DNA of 64,000 nt from Coleophoma eucalyptorum (taxonomy: Eukaryota; Ascomycota; Leotiomycetes; Helotiales; Dermateaceae), in contig JALRME010000045.1 of assembly GCA_026120035.1 (NCBI GenBank), forward strand, positions 124,001-188,000. The letters run 5' to 3'. Below, one piece after another: positions 23,863-36,280 of this stretch. The notes beneath the pieces were generated by a model, which was given only the letters and a program-made list of their open reading frames with translations, ran no database searches and had not been told where the DNA came from. The number at the start of each line of letters is the position of its first letter. Positions within the stretch are counted from its first letter, which is position 1. The position numbers were made by a program, and so were the translations under genes.

Positions 23863-26137
23863 ATGAATCGCTTCAGGCAAAAAGTTGTAAGCCTCCATGA
23901 TAACTAGTCACTTCGTTTGTCTTCTCATGAGTTACTCATGATATTCAATGTGCATCTTGCTTGGCCATCTGCTAACCCATTTAGCATGAGCAGCTCTCGC
24001 GCGCTAAAGACCCAAACAAACCTTCCAAATCCAAGAACAAAGAATCGAAGGATGGAACGGCTTCGCCCTCACAGATGTCACGAGAGGCTGGTCAATCGCC
24101 AGTAGGAACCCCCAACTCCTCAACCACAGCAGTGAACGATCCAAGAAACAAGCCCCTACCCCCAAATGATGCTGCCAGCTCTGGTTCGAGTCCAGCTTTG
24201 CAACCACAGTCTGGATCCATCAGTTCCTTAAACCCAGGCCAGAGCACAATTGCCTCGCCCGACAGATATGGAATGGGAGGTGGTTCTCCAAGTGCTGGAG
24301 GACCTGCTACTCCAAATCGTCACGGACAGCTTCCACCAAGTGTTATCATTAGCCCCAGCGCTCCTGTGAGTAACAATCGTATTACTAGCCATTGTAATTA
24401 AGTGCTGGACTGATATCTCGCCCATCTAGCATATACCACCCCCAGGGGCAGCTGAAACTATGCCACACGATCTTGCTCCTCCGAAGGCTGGGCAGAAGTC
24501 GCTCATGTTCGATCGCTTACAGACCACACCCAAGGACGTACCAGAAGGCATCAGGACCCCAAAGAGACAACATTCTTCAAGATTTGATATTTCTCCACAG
24601 CGAGAGCTCGAAAAGCTTCCAGGCTTCCATGAAGTCCCACCAAATCGTCGCCAAGATCTTTTTATGCAGAAGATTGACCAGTGCAATGTGATATTCGATT
24701 TCAACGATGCCAGTGGAGATATGAAATCCAAGGAGATCAAACGCCTAGCGTTGCACGAACTTCTTGATTATGTCGCTAACAACAGACAAGTTATCACCGA
24801 GGCAATGTACCCGAGAGTCGTAGACATGTTTAGCAAGAATCTGTTCAGGCCGATACCACCACCAATGAATCCTCAAGGTGAGGCATTCGATCCCGAAGAA
24901 GATGAACCTGTGCTTGAGGTTGCTTGGCCCCACATTCAGGTGGTTTACGAATTCTTCTTGCGCTTCATCGAGAGCCAAGATTTCAACACCAACATTGCCA
25001 AGGCATACATTGACCACAGCTTTGTTCTGCAGTTGCTGGAGCTCTTTGATTCAGAGGACCCTCGAGAGCGGGATTTCCTTAAGACGACTCTGCACAGGAT
25101 ATACGGGAAATTCCTAAACCTCCGGTCTTACATTCGGAGATCTATCAACAATGTCTTCTTTCAGTTTATCTACGAAACTGAACGATTTAATGGCATTGCG
25201 GAGCTGCTTGAGATTCTTGGCTCAATTATCAATGGATTTGCATTGCCGCTAAAGGAAGAACACAAGTTGTTCTTGACACGGGTTTTGATTCCGTTGCACA
25301 AAGTCAAGAGCTTGAGCATGTACCATCCGCAATTGGCATACTGCATTGTTCAATTCTTGGAAAAGGATGCAGCATTAACAGAAGAGGTAATATCTACACT
25401 TTACTGCGAAACAAGGAATTTGAACTAACTCCGTGTAGGTTGTACTTGGACTTTTACGATACTGGCCTAAAGTCAACAGTACCAAGGAAGTCATGTTCTT
25501 GAATGAAGTGGAGGATATCTTTGAAGTTATGGACCCAGCAGAGTTCGCCAAGGTCCAAGAACCTCTCTTTCATCAATTGGCAAAATCAGTAGCAAGCCCG
25601 CATTTCCAAGTAGCAGAGCGAGCGCTATATTTCTGGAACAACGAATACTTCTGCAACCTTGTTAGTGACAATGTGGAAATAATCCTCCCGATCATGTTCG
25701 CACCATTATACGAGAACTCCAAAGGCCATTGGAACAGGTGAGTTAGTGTATTGATTTGGTTTGAGACGGCTCTAACAAAATACAGGACAATCCACGGCAT
25801 GGTATACAACGCCATGAAGCTGTTCATGGAAATCAATCCTCAACTCTTCGATGATTGCTCACATGACTATACTGAACATCAGAACAACGCTGAGGCTCGC
25901 GAGCAGACCCGAGAGAACAAATGGAAAGCTCTCACCGAGCAGGCCAACCGCTCAAAAACCAATGGTACAAGATCTTCATCTAGAACAGCAACTGTGCCAC
26001 TCCGTATCGACGAGGTCGATCCCGTCACGGAAGACAATCAGAAAAGACTGAATTCGTTGAAGCTCCAAGATGGGGAAAGGAGGGAGAGGAGACCAACTCA
26101 TGATCGACAGAATTCGGTAGGGTCTTCCAGAAGCTAG
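23863..26137 (+). CDS. Protein phosphatase 2A regulatory subunit B56 (Rts1/ParA type)
   Basis: B56 subunits direct the PP2A catalytic core to substrates in mitosis, septation and stress responses. Five exons, 23863-23886, 23994-24365, 24430-25386, 25439-25737 and 25786-26137, give 667 residues. Exon 1 encodes only MNRFRQKV, a short basic start like that of other fungal B56 proteins. A Ser/Pro-rich disordered N-terminus of about 170 residues is followed by the HEAT-like B56 core: [59 protein letters not shown] and [13 protein letters not shown] are signature segments. The C-terminus is basic and polar, ending in SVGSSRS. A second in-frame C-terminal exon may exist at 26315-26473 (see findings). 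It converges with TLG1. Confidence 0.95.
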
Positions 26138-26314
26138 CGATGATCGTCATGGAACTATGCTGCTTTGCTTTCCGTGTCTTCCGGATTCCAGCTATGTTGG
26201 GGAAGTTTTAACCCCATAGAGGGTGTTGGCTCACGCATACAATCTCTTTTTCGTTCTATTCATGCGTGCGTGTTGTCACATGTTGAGTGTTCGCTTGATT
26301 GACTATTTCCTCAG

Positions 26315-26473
26315 AAAAGGTCTTCTAGCCCGATGAGTACCGCGAGTCGACGACGCTCGGGTAGTGCTGGGTCCACAAAAGCAGTGGTTGGTTTGGTGGT
26401 GGTTGATGCAGATATTAACGGTCCAGGCCAGCCGGATGGGTTGAGCGACGAGGCTAAAGCGTTCTTTTCTTAA
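26315..26473 (+). other. Candidate alternative last exon of the PP2A B56 gene
   Basis: If the donor TCG|GTAGGG at 26117 is spliced to TTCCTCAG|AAAAGG at 26314, phase 0 is kept and 52 new residues follow before TAA at 26471-26473. The peptide begins KRSSSPMSTASRRRSGSAGS and ends LSDEAKAFFS. A branch-like TTGAC lies just before the acceptor. The resulting protein would have 713 residues. There is no transcript evidence; it could be 3-prime UTR. Confidence 0.45.
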
Positions 26474-26800
26474 TTACGCAGGAGGGATGTTTTACGGGCG
26501 TCGAAACTTTTTCCGTGATGGGATATGGCATGTATGAACGAAAAGAAACAGAGCATATTCTTTCTTCACAAGCATTCTTGCAGATGATTGCAGCTCTTAT
26601 TTTCTTTCTTTTTCTCGTCAAGCTCCTTTGATATAGACTTCTTTTCTTTGAAGCTGAGTTCTCCTCGAGCGTAGTTGTGAATGAACAAAATAGGGGTTAT
26701 CGTAATTAAGTCGTAGCTTTGAATAATGACCTCCTTCGTTTTGAGACAAACTCCTAGACTCCGTGTCTTATTTCTCCGGTCCTTTGCCCATTCCCATCGT

Positions 26801-27602
26801 CTATAAAATCAGAACCAGAACCAGCAGGATGATCAAAACCATAATCAGCACTGCTATGCAGCAACTACTCATCTTCTCCTCATTCTTCCGTATAACATAG
26901 CTCATCTTCTGCATCCCAGTCTGCAACCTCCCACCCACACGATCCGCTAGCCTGTCGACATTCTCCAGCATCTCGCCTTGTTCTTCCAGCTCCTGCCCCA
27001 TCAGATCTGCCTGCTGCCTTAGATTCCCGACCGTTCTGAAAACCCCATCAAGCTGTTGGTCCTGGTCTTGCATCATCTGCAGTTGTTGCTGTTGCTCAAA
27101 CTCCGCATTGTAATCAGTCCTCTCATTCCCCCTCCCGCGTTCCGCATCATCGTCATTCCGCGCATAGTCCCGTCCCTTCCCTTTCCCATACTTGTTCCCG
27201 CTAGCCTGGTCTATCCTTTTGCTAAGTTCTTCGCGCATATCCTCTATCTCGTTTCCAACCTCGTCTACAAGTCTCTTCCGCCGCGATACCTCCTCGATCT
27301 CGAGACCGTACTTGTAGGGATCATCTTGCACCGCAGCGACAGAATCGACTAGGTCTGCGAGGTCTTCCGCGAGAGTCTGGAGCGCTGTCTCGAGATCATG
27401 GTGCGCAGAGATGAGCTCCGGAGAGGTGGCAGAGGATGTTAGGGAGCGGATGCGGAGATATGAAGTGAATAGAGGTCGGGTATGTGTTAATTGGGCCAGC
27501 ACATCACTTCGAGAGGGTCAGCAGTGGCTTGATCAATTAGTGGGTGAGTACATACGCTTGCACCTGAAGAAAAGGATCTTCTTCGTTGGTCGAGGACATC
27601 AT
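26801..27602 (-). CDS. TLG1: Qc-SNARE Tlg1 (syntaxin-6 type) of the late Golgi/endosome
   Basis: Tlg1 mediates fusion of endosome-derived and retrograde vesicles with the trans-Golgi. Exons 27556-27602 and 26801-27506 (49-nt intron, GTATGT...GAAG) give 250 residues. The start MMSSTNEEDPFLQVQADVL is typical of the syntaxin-6 N-terminal domain, followed by TRPLFTSYLRIRSL and a helical region. The SNARE motif runs from about LDGVFRTVGNLRQQADLMGQ through ENVDRLADRVGGRLQTGMQK, and the protein ends in a C-terminal tail anchor (CCIAVLIMVLIILLVLVLIL). A basic/acidic linker near residues 118-145 is variable. The ATG at 27602 is followed directly by a second ATG at 27599. It is divergent from the BCS1-type gene. 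Confidence 0.92.
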
Positions 27603-28448
27603 CTTGGGTAACTAGAAGGGCCGTTGCCCAATACTGATACTGTACACCACTGTGCAGCTGGGAGGTAGTGTTTCTACTGCCGGCTGCCTATCCAGTGGCG
27701 ATGAGGCTGACGAGTCCTTGGCCAATAACCAGTTACTTCCTTCTTTGCCGGTGTGTTTTCAGCTAGTCGAGAATCAAAGGTTGCATACAGAATGCCATGG
27801 ACAAGGGAAATCCAATTGCGTGCATTGGCATGGTTGTCCCCAAAGATCGCATATCGGAAGCCACCCGCGATGGGGGATAGCTCCAGCCACAGAGTGGCGC
27901 ATCTGCATCCCATCTAGACATCCATATATCCACATCAGCGTCGGGGGGTTGGGATCGGGTTCCCACACCATCACGTACAAGGACTATCAACCGTACAAAG
28001 GTTACGTGGCTATCTTCGTCTTTGCCGGCCTGTGGCCATTGTTTGCCACCTGAGCAAGGCTCCGACTAACCCACCTTGCTCTACTTTGGCCGATGACTGC
28101 ATATGAGCGGTGTTGTTGCCTTGCAACTGGCTCCCATCCATCCATAGGCTTAAGCAGACAAATGCACTTGTTGATTGAAGTTGACTCATTTCATTGGCGT
28201 CACAAATTTCCACTTCTACTCGTCAAAAAACCTCATCACTGGGCTGTGGCGGGTGAGGTTTAACTGCATACATCTCGCAAATCAGACGCCGCATGACAAG
28301 CCACGGATAGGATCTCCAGGACCTTATAAGAACCTACTTCTACCCATCCTTTTGGTTTTGATCTGGTCCTAGGATTAGGCTTACTTGCAGATTCGCCTCC
28401 CACGTGCATCTTGTAGAAAGCCCCAACGCTGAAATTGTTCCTGAGGCT
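27603..28448. other. Divergent promoter region between TLG1 and the BCS1-like gene
   Basis: About 850 bp with overlapping short frames but no coding signal. The open frame of the BCS1-like gene extends upstream to a GTG at 28404, but the first ATG is at 28449. Confidence 0.5.
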
Positions 28449-30289
28449 ATGGCTAAGATGGGACGTCAACCGAACATAGGTCAGCTTCTTGGAGCATCCT
28501 TCCCCGGATCTGGAGCAGATGCCAACTCTACCTCACCAACACAACTACCCACGGCCATTTTGGAAGGCTTCATTCCTGGCTATGGATATATTCATCGCTT
28601 TGTCCTGCAGAGCACAGGTTTTGATGTTACTTCCTTGGTCTCTCTGATCGCCTTGCTTTGGGCCAGTGCTCGAATCTACAGGTCTTTGTATTCAGCCATT
28701 GGTACTGCTGTGCAGGCTGTCTGTGTTGCAGAGATCACCATCAACAGTACCGACGATATTCACAACCATTTGATCCAATTCCTCGCTTACCAGTACAAGA
28801 CCAAGTCCGCTCGCAGGCTCTTGGCAGAGACTCCGGCAAAGACTACATGGCAGGTTGATAGTGAGGCTACAGAGATCCCGGAAACTACCACGGATGCTGA
28901 GGGCAATATCAAGTGGTTGAACTTTTCCAATCAGGAGGCGAAGTCGCAGCCAAGATTTACGCCTGCTCTTGGTTCGACTCACAGTTTCTGGCACAAGGGT
29001 ACTTACTTTACACTTAAGCGGAAGGAGGTGTCTTTCATGGACAACGCAAGTAATGGAACTGCAACGTTCAAGGACAGAGAGACTCTGACGATATCATGCT
29101 ATGGTCGCTCTACGGAGCCGATCAAGAGGCTGATTCAACACGCCAAAGAGCATCATCATATGGGGCACAATGTCAAGACAATTATCAAGCGACCTTCGCC
29201 CAAGGACATGCGCCGGTTCGGAGGTCGTTGGCTGACAATAGCCGAGAGGCCGTGTAGACCCATGAAGACTGTTGTCTTGGATGAGGCGCGAAAGATGGAC
29301 GTTTTGGCCGATATCAACGAATATCTCAACCCAGCAACGGCAAGATGGTATGCGAACCGTGGTATTCCCTACAGACGAGGATACTTGTTTTATGGCCCGC
29401 CCGGGACGGGGAAGACTTCTCTCACCTTTGCATTGGCCGGTGTTTTTGGGTTGGATATCCATGTTATCAGTCTTCTAGAACCGACACTGACGGAGGAGGA
29501 ACTTGGCATGCTGTTTACCAACCTTCCAGCACGATGCATTGTTTTACTCGAAGATATCGATACAGCAGGATTAGTACGTGTTGAGAAGGAACCAGAAGAT
29601 AGGGGTCCACCTCCCGGGACCTCAAAGGATGAGTGGAATGTTGTCAATCTTACCAAAGCGATCAAGAAAGCAAATGGTCAGCCTGCCGATAAGACTGAAG
29701 GTATCACACTTTCCGGGCTTCTTAACATGTAAGTTATCTCCATGTCAGCCAGAATCTCCACATGATACTAATTTGGCACAGCATAGATGGGGTAGCATCT
29801 CACGAAGGCAGAGTCCTAGTCATGACAACCAATCACCCTGAACAACTTGACGAAGCACTCATCCGACCAGGTCGAGTCGATCACCAAGTTGCGTTTAGTA
29901 ACGCAACACAAGCACAAGTCAAAGAACTCTTCGAGCGCATGTACAGTATCGACCTCTCTCCATCCACATCCATCAAACCGCTCCTCAAGCCCACCATCTC
30001 GGCCACCAAGAACGTAACCACCGCCCAAAAGCCCATCCTCACACCTCCACCAACTCCAAAAACCAACGCCGTTGTTGGCATTGACGGCCTTGATGCCAAG
30101 GAATTAAGCCAAATAGCTGCAGAGTTTGCGAGCAAGATTCCAGATGGAATGTGTTCACCAGCTGAGATTCAAGGATTCTTGCTCAAGCGCAAGAAAGATC
30201 CAAGGAAAGCAGCGAATGAGGTCGGGGCTTGGGTGGAAGGACTAAAAGAGCAGAGGGAGTCGAAGACGAAACTAAGCAAGGTGCAATAG
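28449..30289 (+). CDS. BCS1-type AAA ATPase
   Basis: Exons 28449-29728 and 29782-30289 (53-nt intron) give 595 residues. A transmembrane stretch (FDVTSLVSLIALLWASARIY) near residues 55-75 is followed by the BCS1_N domain and a single AAA domain: Walker A LFYGPPGTGKTSLTFALAG (about residue 315), Walker B CIVLLEDID (about 363), sensor-1 RVLVMTTNHPEQLDEALIRP and the arginine-finger region RPGRVDHQV. Yeast Bcs1 (456 residues) moves the Rieske protein across the inner mitochondrial membrane. This protein is longer, with an insert after Walker B (EKEPEDRGPPPGTSKDEW) and a Pro/Thr-rich segment near the C-terminus. It is therefore more likely one of the expanded fungal BCS1-like paralogues than the true orthologue; its substrate is unknown. 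Confidence 0.88.
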
Positions 30290-31847
30290 ACGTTGAGTAG
30301 AAAGAGGTGGGGCCGATCTTACGGCAAGCAGTATGATATAATAATAGTGGGTTGTAAACACAGAAAATACGTAGAAGAAAATACGGGCACGGAAAGCTTC
30401 ACAGATTAGATTGATCATATCCTCATAACGACCTTTTTAACACCCCCACAAATAAAAACACATCCATTATAGTCCCATCGATTAAGATCCTCAACTTCTT
30501 CCAAGGAAAACACCAAACATCACCGCAGTCCCCCCCGTGTGTGAACCTCGCGAACCCTTCACTTCCTCACTTCCAGAAGCAAGAAAAGGGCCTTTTGCTG
30601 GACCCGGGCCCAGTACATCCCTCCCTCTCTCCCTCCCTCCATACCTACCCACACCCTCGTACCATCCAAACCTCGCCATCCCGACCCGACCGCTATTGAG
30701 ACTGGAAAACCAAACGAGAAAAAAAAAACATCTCCAACTGAAGGGACGGAAGCTGAGTCCTGATCATCCGTGCCCACCACCACCAGCCCAAGCTGCGTGT
30801 GGGGCCGAGAACGAAAAGAAAAAAAAAGATGCGGCTGGGATATTCAGAGAACTGGAGTTGGGTCAGTCAGTGAGTCGGCGAGGCTTGCTTGACTAGGAAC
30901 GAGTGAGAGTAGCTAGAACCCAAGATGCAAAGAGAATATCTAGGCTGGGGGAAATATGGTGCTGGTGCTGGTGCTGGTGCGGAAGAACAAACAGCACAAG
31001 TCAGCAGTGCTCTTTCAGCAAAAGTAGACGGACCAGGGTTTCCAAGAATAAATAAATAAGTAAAGGTCTTGAAAAAGTGGGCAAGCTTCCCTTTTGGAGG
31101 GGGCGGGACCGCGGAGGAAAGGTAGAGAGACTGGCAGAGTGGATGGCGCATGCAGAGCCCGGCGATGCGGAAGCTAGCAGAAACGACTAGTAATATAAGA
31201 GTGTGGTCACCAGCTCCTCAATCAGGCGTCGTTTCACCACGTAGTGGGACTTGGACTTTTTGCGGTTATTTTGTTCTTTGTATTGATATTTTGATATGGG
31301 ATCAGAGCTGAAGGGTCTAGGACTCTCGCTCTGCTTTGACTGCTTTCGTAGTAGGCTTTCTTCAAGCCGAAATGGAAAAGGAATCCTGGCCACCTAGAAC
31401 AGTATTTACTGCCTTATGCATTCAAGTAACATATATACAAGCTGGCGTAATAATGGTCCTAGTCGGAAAATGAATAAAATAAAACGAGATAAAACAGCAT
31501 AAGACTCTCCGCCCAACTCCGTTCGATCAATCCCACCAGTAGCTAACTTTCTTCCATTTTCCAAATGCTATTTTTTCCCTATACCAGATACTGTTCGACT
31601 GGCTGTTGGCCGCGACATGCAATGCGTCTCTCTCAAATTACATCCTCCTCTTGCAGTCCTTTTCTGATCTCTGTTTTTTCTTTTGTTTAAATTTTTTTTT
31701 TTGCAATCCTTCCTGTCTGGCTCCAATCCCGATGCAATGCCATGCCGTCCTGTTCAGCCGTTTCGTCGTTAAAATAATGTATGAAGTTTTGTCGCTCAGA
31801 GACGCGAAATCCAGCAACTGCCCACAAAGTGAGATGTAGAAAACCAA
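30290..31847. other. Convergent 3-prime intergenic region
   Basis: About 1.56 kb between the BCS1-like and NmrA genes. It is strongly strand-biased: CT- and A-rich runs from 30480 to 30860, a (GGTGCT)n run at 30957-30981, and poly(T) near 31687. The open frames (up to 119 codons) are low-complexity and not supported as genes. Confidence 0.5.
30957..30981. repeat. (GGTGCT)n short tandem repeat
   Basis: Four contiguous hexanucleotide units in the BCS1-like/NmrA intergenic region. Confidence 0.85.
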
Positions 31848-33020
31848 TCATGCAAGCCAGCCTTCCTCTTTTCTCGCAGGGGTTGCATCCCCACTTCCGA
31901 TGCCACCACCAATGGTCAATCCTTCATCATCGCTATCCCCTTCCCCATCGGCGTCCTGCTCTTCTTCTTGCGTTGATTCTTCATCCTCATTCATCCACGT
32001 AAGACCATTTGCAGCCTCTTCGAGTGGGAAGACCTCTCTCGCATACTCCTCCATACCCCGGTAACCTTCCCACAGTGCCAAAGCCTCTTCTGGGCACGTG
32101 GCCTCGAACTTGGCGTGTCCGAAGTATGGTGGTTGCTTACTGCCATCTTCGCTCTCGATGGAGTAGAGTTTTTCTAGTGCTGTCAACTGATCTCGATATC
32201 CAGCAGGAATCTTGACCTTTATGCCAATTGTGGGCGAGTGACGGTAGCGAACCGGTCTTCCGATACCGCGGGCGAAGGCTCGGCATACTTCTCGTGGAGA
32301 CAACATCTCGTATGCTAAGGCTATTCTTTGGTTGCCCCATTGTGAGATACCATCTTTGATCAGCTGCAAAACGGCGGCTCCTACGTCGTGTTCTGCATCA
32401 AGCCATGGGAGCTTAATGTCTGGATGGAATGGTGCAGTCCAGAGGAATGAGCCATCTGGTTGTAGTTCCATGCAAAAAAGTGGATAAGGTAACGAAGTGA
32501 AATTGTTGTTGTAAATCCCGGTATAGAGGAAGGTTGAAGGTAAGCCAATTGATCTGATATACTTCTCCACGGCGTACTTCGATGACCATAATGGAAGCGA
32601 AGGCCAGGATGGATTCCAGGCGGAGTGATCTGGCATACTGCTGTAGATGTAATGCTCAACCCCGACATCTTTGGCTGCATCAGCCAAAGCTTTTCCTATG
32701 GCTACCTCGTCGCCATAGAAGGTAGTATTAATGAAAGCCAATTGGGCACCATTGAACAGTCTGTTAATAAGTTCATGATTGACCCCGCTACTTTTCATGT
32801 TTCCAGGACTTGGTGGATTTGAGGCATCACCTTTGGTATACAGGTCACCCACAATGACCTGGACATTTGGGAGCTCACTAATTTCGGTGGCGACAATTCC
32901 ATCCAGATTCCGTAATTGAGCGCGGACCTTAAAACCCACAGCACTGGCAACCCTAATGAAAGATGCGGCTTGACGACCGCTGGCATTCACAACAGCAATG
33001 ATTTTATTTGGGGTGGGCAT
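31848..33020 (-). CDS. nmrA: NmrA-type nitrogen metabolite repression regulator
   Basis: NmrA binds the GATA activator AreA/NIT2 and lowers its activity under good nitrogen supply; it is a catalytically inactive Rossmann-fold protein that senses oxidised dinucleotides. A single 390-residue frame starts MPTPNKIIAVVNASGRQAAS, where GRQAA keeps the Ala typical of NmrA instead of the usual second Gly. Further matches are AQLAFINTTFYGDEVAIGKA, HYIYSSMPDHSAWNPSWPSL, TFLYTGIYNNNFTSLPYPLF, FHPDIKLPWLDAEHDVGAAV and PAGYRDQL, all close to Aspergillus NmrA. The C-terminus adds a very acidic tail (EDEESTQEEEQDADGEGDSD). The frame stays open upstream to an ATG at 33296, which would add 92 residues; Neurospora NMR-1 is also long, so the true start is uncertain. 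Upstream DNA has TGATAAG-type GATA sites near 33487 and 34043. Confidence 0.93.
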   Translation of the reverse strand: MPTPNKIIAVVNASGRQAASFIRVASAVGFKVRAQLRNLDGIVATEISELPNVQVIVGDLYTKGDASNPPSPGNMKSSGVNHELINRLFNGAQLAFINTTFYGDEVAIGKALADAAKDVGVEHYIYSSMPDHSAWNPSWPSLPLWSSKYAVEKYIRSIGLPSTFLYTGIYNNNFTSLPYPLFCMELQPDGSFLWTAPFHPDIKLPWLDAEHDVGAAVLQLIKDGISQWGNQRIALAYEMLSPREVCRAFARGIGRPVRYRHSPTIGIKVKIPAGYRDQLTALEKLYSIESEDGSKQPPYFGHAKFEATCPEEALALWEGYRGMEEYAREVFPLEEAANGLTWMNEDEESTQEEEQDADGEGDSDDEGLTIGGGIGSGDATPARKEEGWLA

Positions 33021-36000
33021 GGGTCGTTTGGTGGGTCGATCAGGAGCGTGATGAGTGGTGATGATGGGAAACTGTACGGCGGCGTTCAGGTAGGATTCCG
33101 TCGGATATGATGTACTCGGGGCGTGTTTCAACTTCCTGGATGCTTGGTCCTCACGCGGCCTTATGGCAACGGCCCGCGGAGTTGCGGAGGGCATGGAGTC
33201 TACCTGGTATGAGGAGGAGGCCAGCTCGCTAAATGGTTGCATAAGAGGATGAAAGTTTGTCGACCAGGTCGCCTTCGTTACTGCCCACTCCCACAAGCGC
33301 TGTGATACTTTTGGCGTCGGATCAACTGGGGTAGCTGCTTCTGATCTTCTCTAGGCCTTGGGATGAGGGGGAGAACGGCAGAAATAGTAAAAAGGGTCTG
33401 CTGGAGCCGACCAACGAAGAAAGTTCCAGCGGCAATGGGAATGTTGGTCTGGCTGGTCCGGTAACGACTTGTTGATCCAGAAACTCTGATAAGCAAGGAT
33501 CGAAAGCAGCGTAGCAGAACCAATTAGTGTGGCCAGTTGCAAAAATTGGAGGTGCAATGGAGCGGCGAGGCAATGGATAAAGTAGGTCCTGGAAGCAATG
33601 ACAACAACAACACAGGCACACCAGACCTTTCTTAGATCGCGTCCAGGAGGGGAAGCTCCCAACTGGTCTCTCGACTCCTTGATCTCTTACTGTGCTCACG
33701 GTGCCCACGAGAAAAAAAGGGCAGGGGTGGTCCAATCGGAACAAGGGAGGTGACGGCCGTCCAAAGCGGTAGAAAGGCGGTGAGCAAGCCCCCTCGTTCG
33801 TTGGCGCTGGCGCTGGCCCTGGGTAATGGCAAAAAATTGGTCGGCTTGCTTTACTGCTGGCGCTTGCTGCTGGCGGGCTTGCTTGCTTGACGCACTCCGC
33901 GGATGGCAATGTGCAGCTTATCGTCCGCTGTTCTTGTAGATCGCCGTGGTTCCTGCCTCTGAGAACTTGGCTGATCCAGAGATGAAAAGTGAGGCTCCCG
34001 ACCGGTCCGCGCGGTGCGAATGATGGGCCCTTGGGGATGATCTGATAAGATGGCGAGAGCGAGATTGCGGTGTAGAGAAAAGTGACGGGAAGAAAAGTTG
34101 TTCTTTTAGGTCACTCCCAAAGCTTGACTCGGGTGGTTGCAGGAGGGATACGGGAGCAGAGACAACGGACAACAATGGGAATGCTGCTGGGCTTAGCAAA
34201 ACTCTGATGGTGGTATGTTTGCAGTAGCTGATGCCGGGTGGGAGACCGGGAATGAGCAAGGCGGCGAGGAGAGCCTGGGAAGACGGTGGTGCAAGTGAGG
34301 CCGGGAAGAAGTAGTAGGAGGAGTAGGAGTAATAGTAGTAGTTCAGAAAGTGAGTGAGACGATGATGATATAAAAAGACGCCATATGCTATCAAGCCTGA
34401 CTCGATCCACGTGCGATAATCTCTGTGTGCCAGCTGCTCCTTGCGGCCCTCTTATCAACCTTGAAAGATCCCTGGTGGCACAATGAGACGAGATGGAGAA
34501 TTGGAGTATGGGTGCAAGAATCGCGGCCTGGGAATGGTCAAGAGATCAGAGTCAAGGGCAAGCACGATGTTGGGGACTGCAGGCGATATCACATCACACA
34601 GCTAGTGCCGGCATTCAAGACGATTTCTACCAGCTTCTGCTCTGGTGTGATCTGACGGGAGGATGTGTCTTTGTCTCCAGCATTGTCCCTCCATCCACCA
34701 GTCAGCCATTTCTTATCGAGTAATGAAAGCTAAGCGCAAGCCATCGTCATGTGGCCTGGTTGGGTAATGGTAATGTAATGTAATGGAAAACTGGCTACGT
34801 CGGTGCACGGCTGCGGCATATAATCAGAACAGCTCGCATGCTGGACGTGAGCAGCCAAACCAAGAGCACGAAAAAAGCTGATTTTTTTTTAAGGCTGGTC
34901 GTGGTCGGTTGTTCTCCACATGGTCTTGTCTCCAGGAAATCCGAGCAAAGCTCTTGGTGGGCGATAGACGGCCTCGGCTTCCGAGCTGCCCTCTAGGACC
35001 AGAATAGAGAAGGCATGGTCCCGACGCCCTACCGCATTACCATTATCATTACGGAACATCCATGATGGCATCCAGCTGGGAAAAAACGTGCTCTTGAGGC
35101 GCATTGGAATTGGGAAGGGACAACGTGCACCAGTGGCCCTGATCCTTTGTCCCATTGCTGAGGGTCCCCGGGTAGGACCTTGAATCATGATAGGCGACAT
35201 TTTGCCCGTGGCCTGAACCGCCCATCATACGGTACTGCCACTGTCGGATAATAGCGACACGGATGGGATTAGGAGGGAGTGATACGGGAATGAAGCTCGG
35301 AGACACTTGCCGGTTTGTTGGACCTTGTTGGACTCGTATCTTGTCCAGGAAGGTGCGCAGTGAAGGAGATTGATTGCTGATAGCGCCGCCAATGCAACTC
35401 AAACGGATGAGTCCTGGTGCGCCTTGCTGCACCATAGTGTCGGTGCCTGCGGCTCAAGCTATCCGCAAACCACACCGGAGTTGTCGCACCGTCCTGTATC
35501 CTGGAGTAATCCAGGGCCGAGCCAAGTAAGCAGCACACACAGCAAAACAGAGCACAGCGCGGCACACAACCCACAGCACACCATGATTTGAGATGATTGC
35601 AACTGCAACGGCACCGGCGACGTTGCCCCGCATGGCACTTCACGCAGTATGATGATTTGCCATCGCCCTCACCAACAAGTGCCCCAGGCTAACTGCTCCT
35701 CCCACCCCGTGCGCATTCGAGGCGCTGAGCTTTTCACAAATGGTGACAGAGTTGCGATCATGTTGCCATGTTTCGCAATTCGTGTCTGGTGGAGAGTGGA
35801 TAGTGTGGTGTCACAAGAAACATCGACAGAGGTCGTTGAAGATGCGATTACGTAAACAAAAAACCGGAGCTTGTGAAGAGAGTCAGTCTACGGAGTATAT
35901 TCCACCAATGTTGTTTCAGTCTGTCAGTTTTCGTGCAAAACTCTCTCAATGCTCCCATGTATCTAGGCTACTATCTTCGTTGTTATCTTGGAAGCGAGGA

Positions 36001-36221
36001 AGTGTAGAGGGAAAAAATAATGAGAAAAAAAAAGGGGAACGAAAAGTCTTTCAATTTTCTCGTTTTTTTTTTCCTTATCAGACAGTCTTTTCACCCCATC
36101 ATACGCTAGAAACATTGCTAGTTGAGCGGGATGGACGACAGTGGAAGAGAAATATCATGCAAATCACAAAACTCTCCGAATCTCCCCAGGTCATCCATGC
36201 AACGAATCTGGTGATCCAGCT

Positions 36222-36280
36222 CCAGTGCCAATGCCAATGCCAATGCCAATGTCAATGTCATTGTCAATGCCAGAGCCAGT
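36222..36280. repeat. Imperfect TGCCAA/TGTCAA hexanucleotide repeat
   Basis: About nine degenerate hexamer units (CCAATG-type) keep several frames open and create the spurious Pro-Met and Gln-Cys peptides there. Confidence 0.85.

Noticed and set aside
30537..30896. 119-codon Pro/Lys-rich ORF downstream of the BCS1-like gene
   Set aside because: Composition follows CT- and A-rich runs; no conserved features.
33322..34458. Several minus-strand ORFs upstream of nmrA (up to 195 codons)
   Set aside because: Low-complexity Pro/Ser-rich, mutually overlapping, no family match; more likely leader or promoter.
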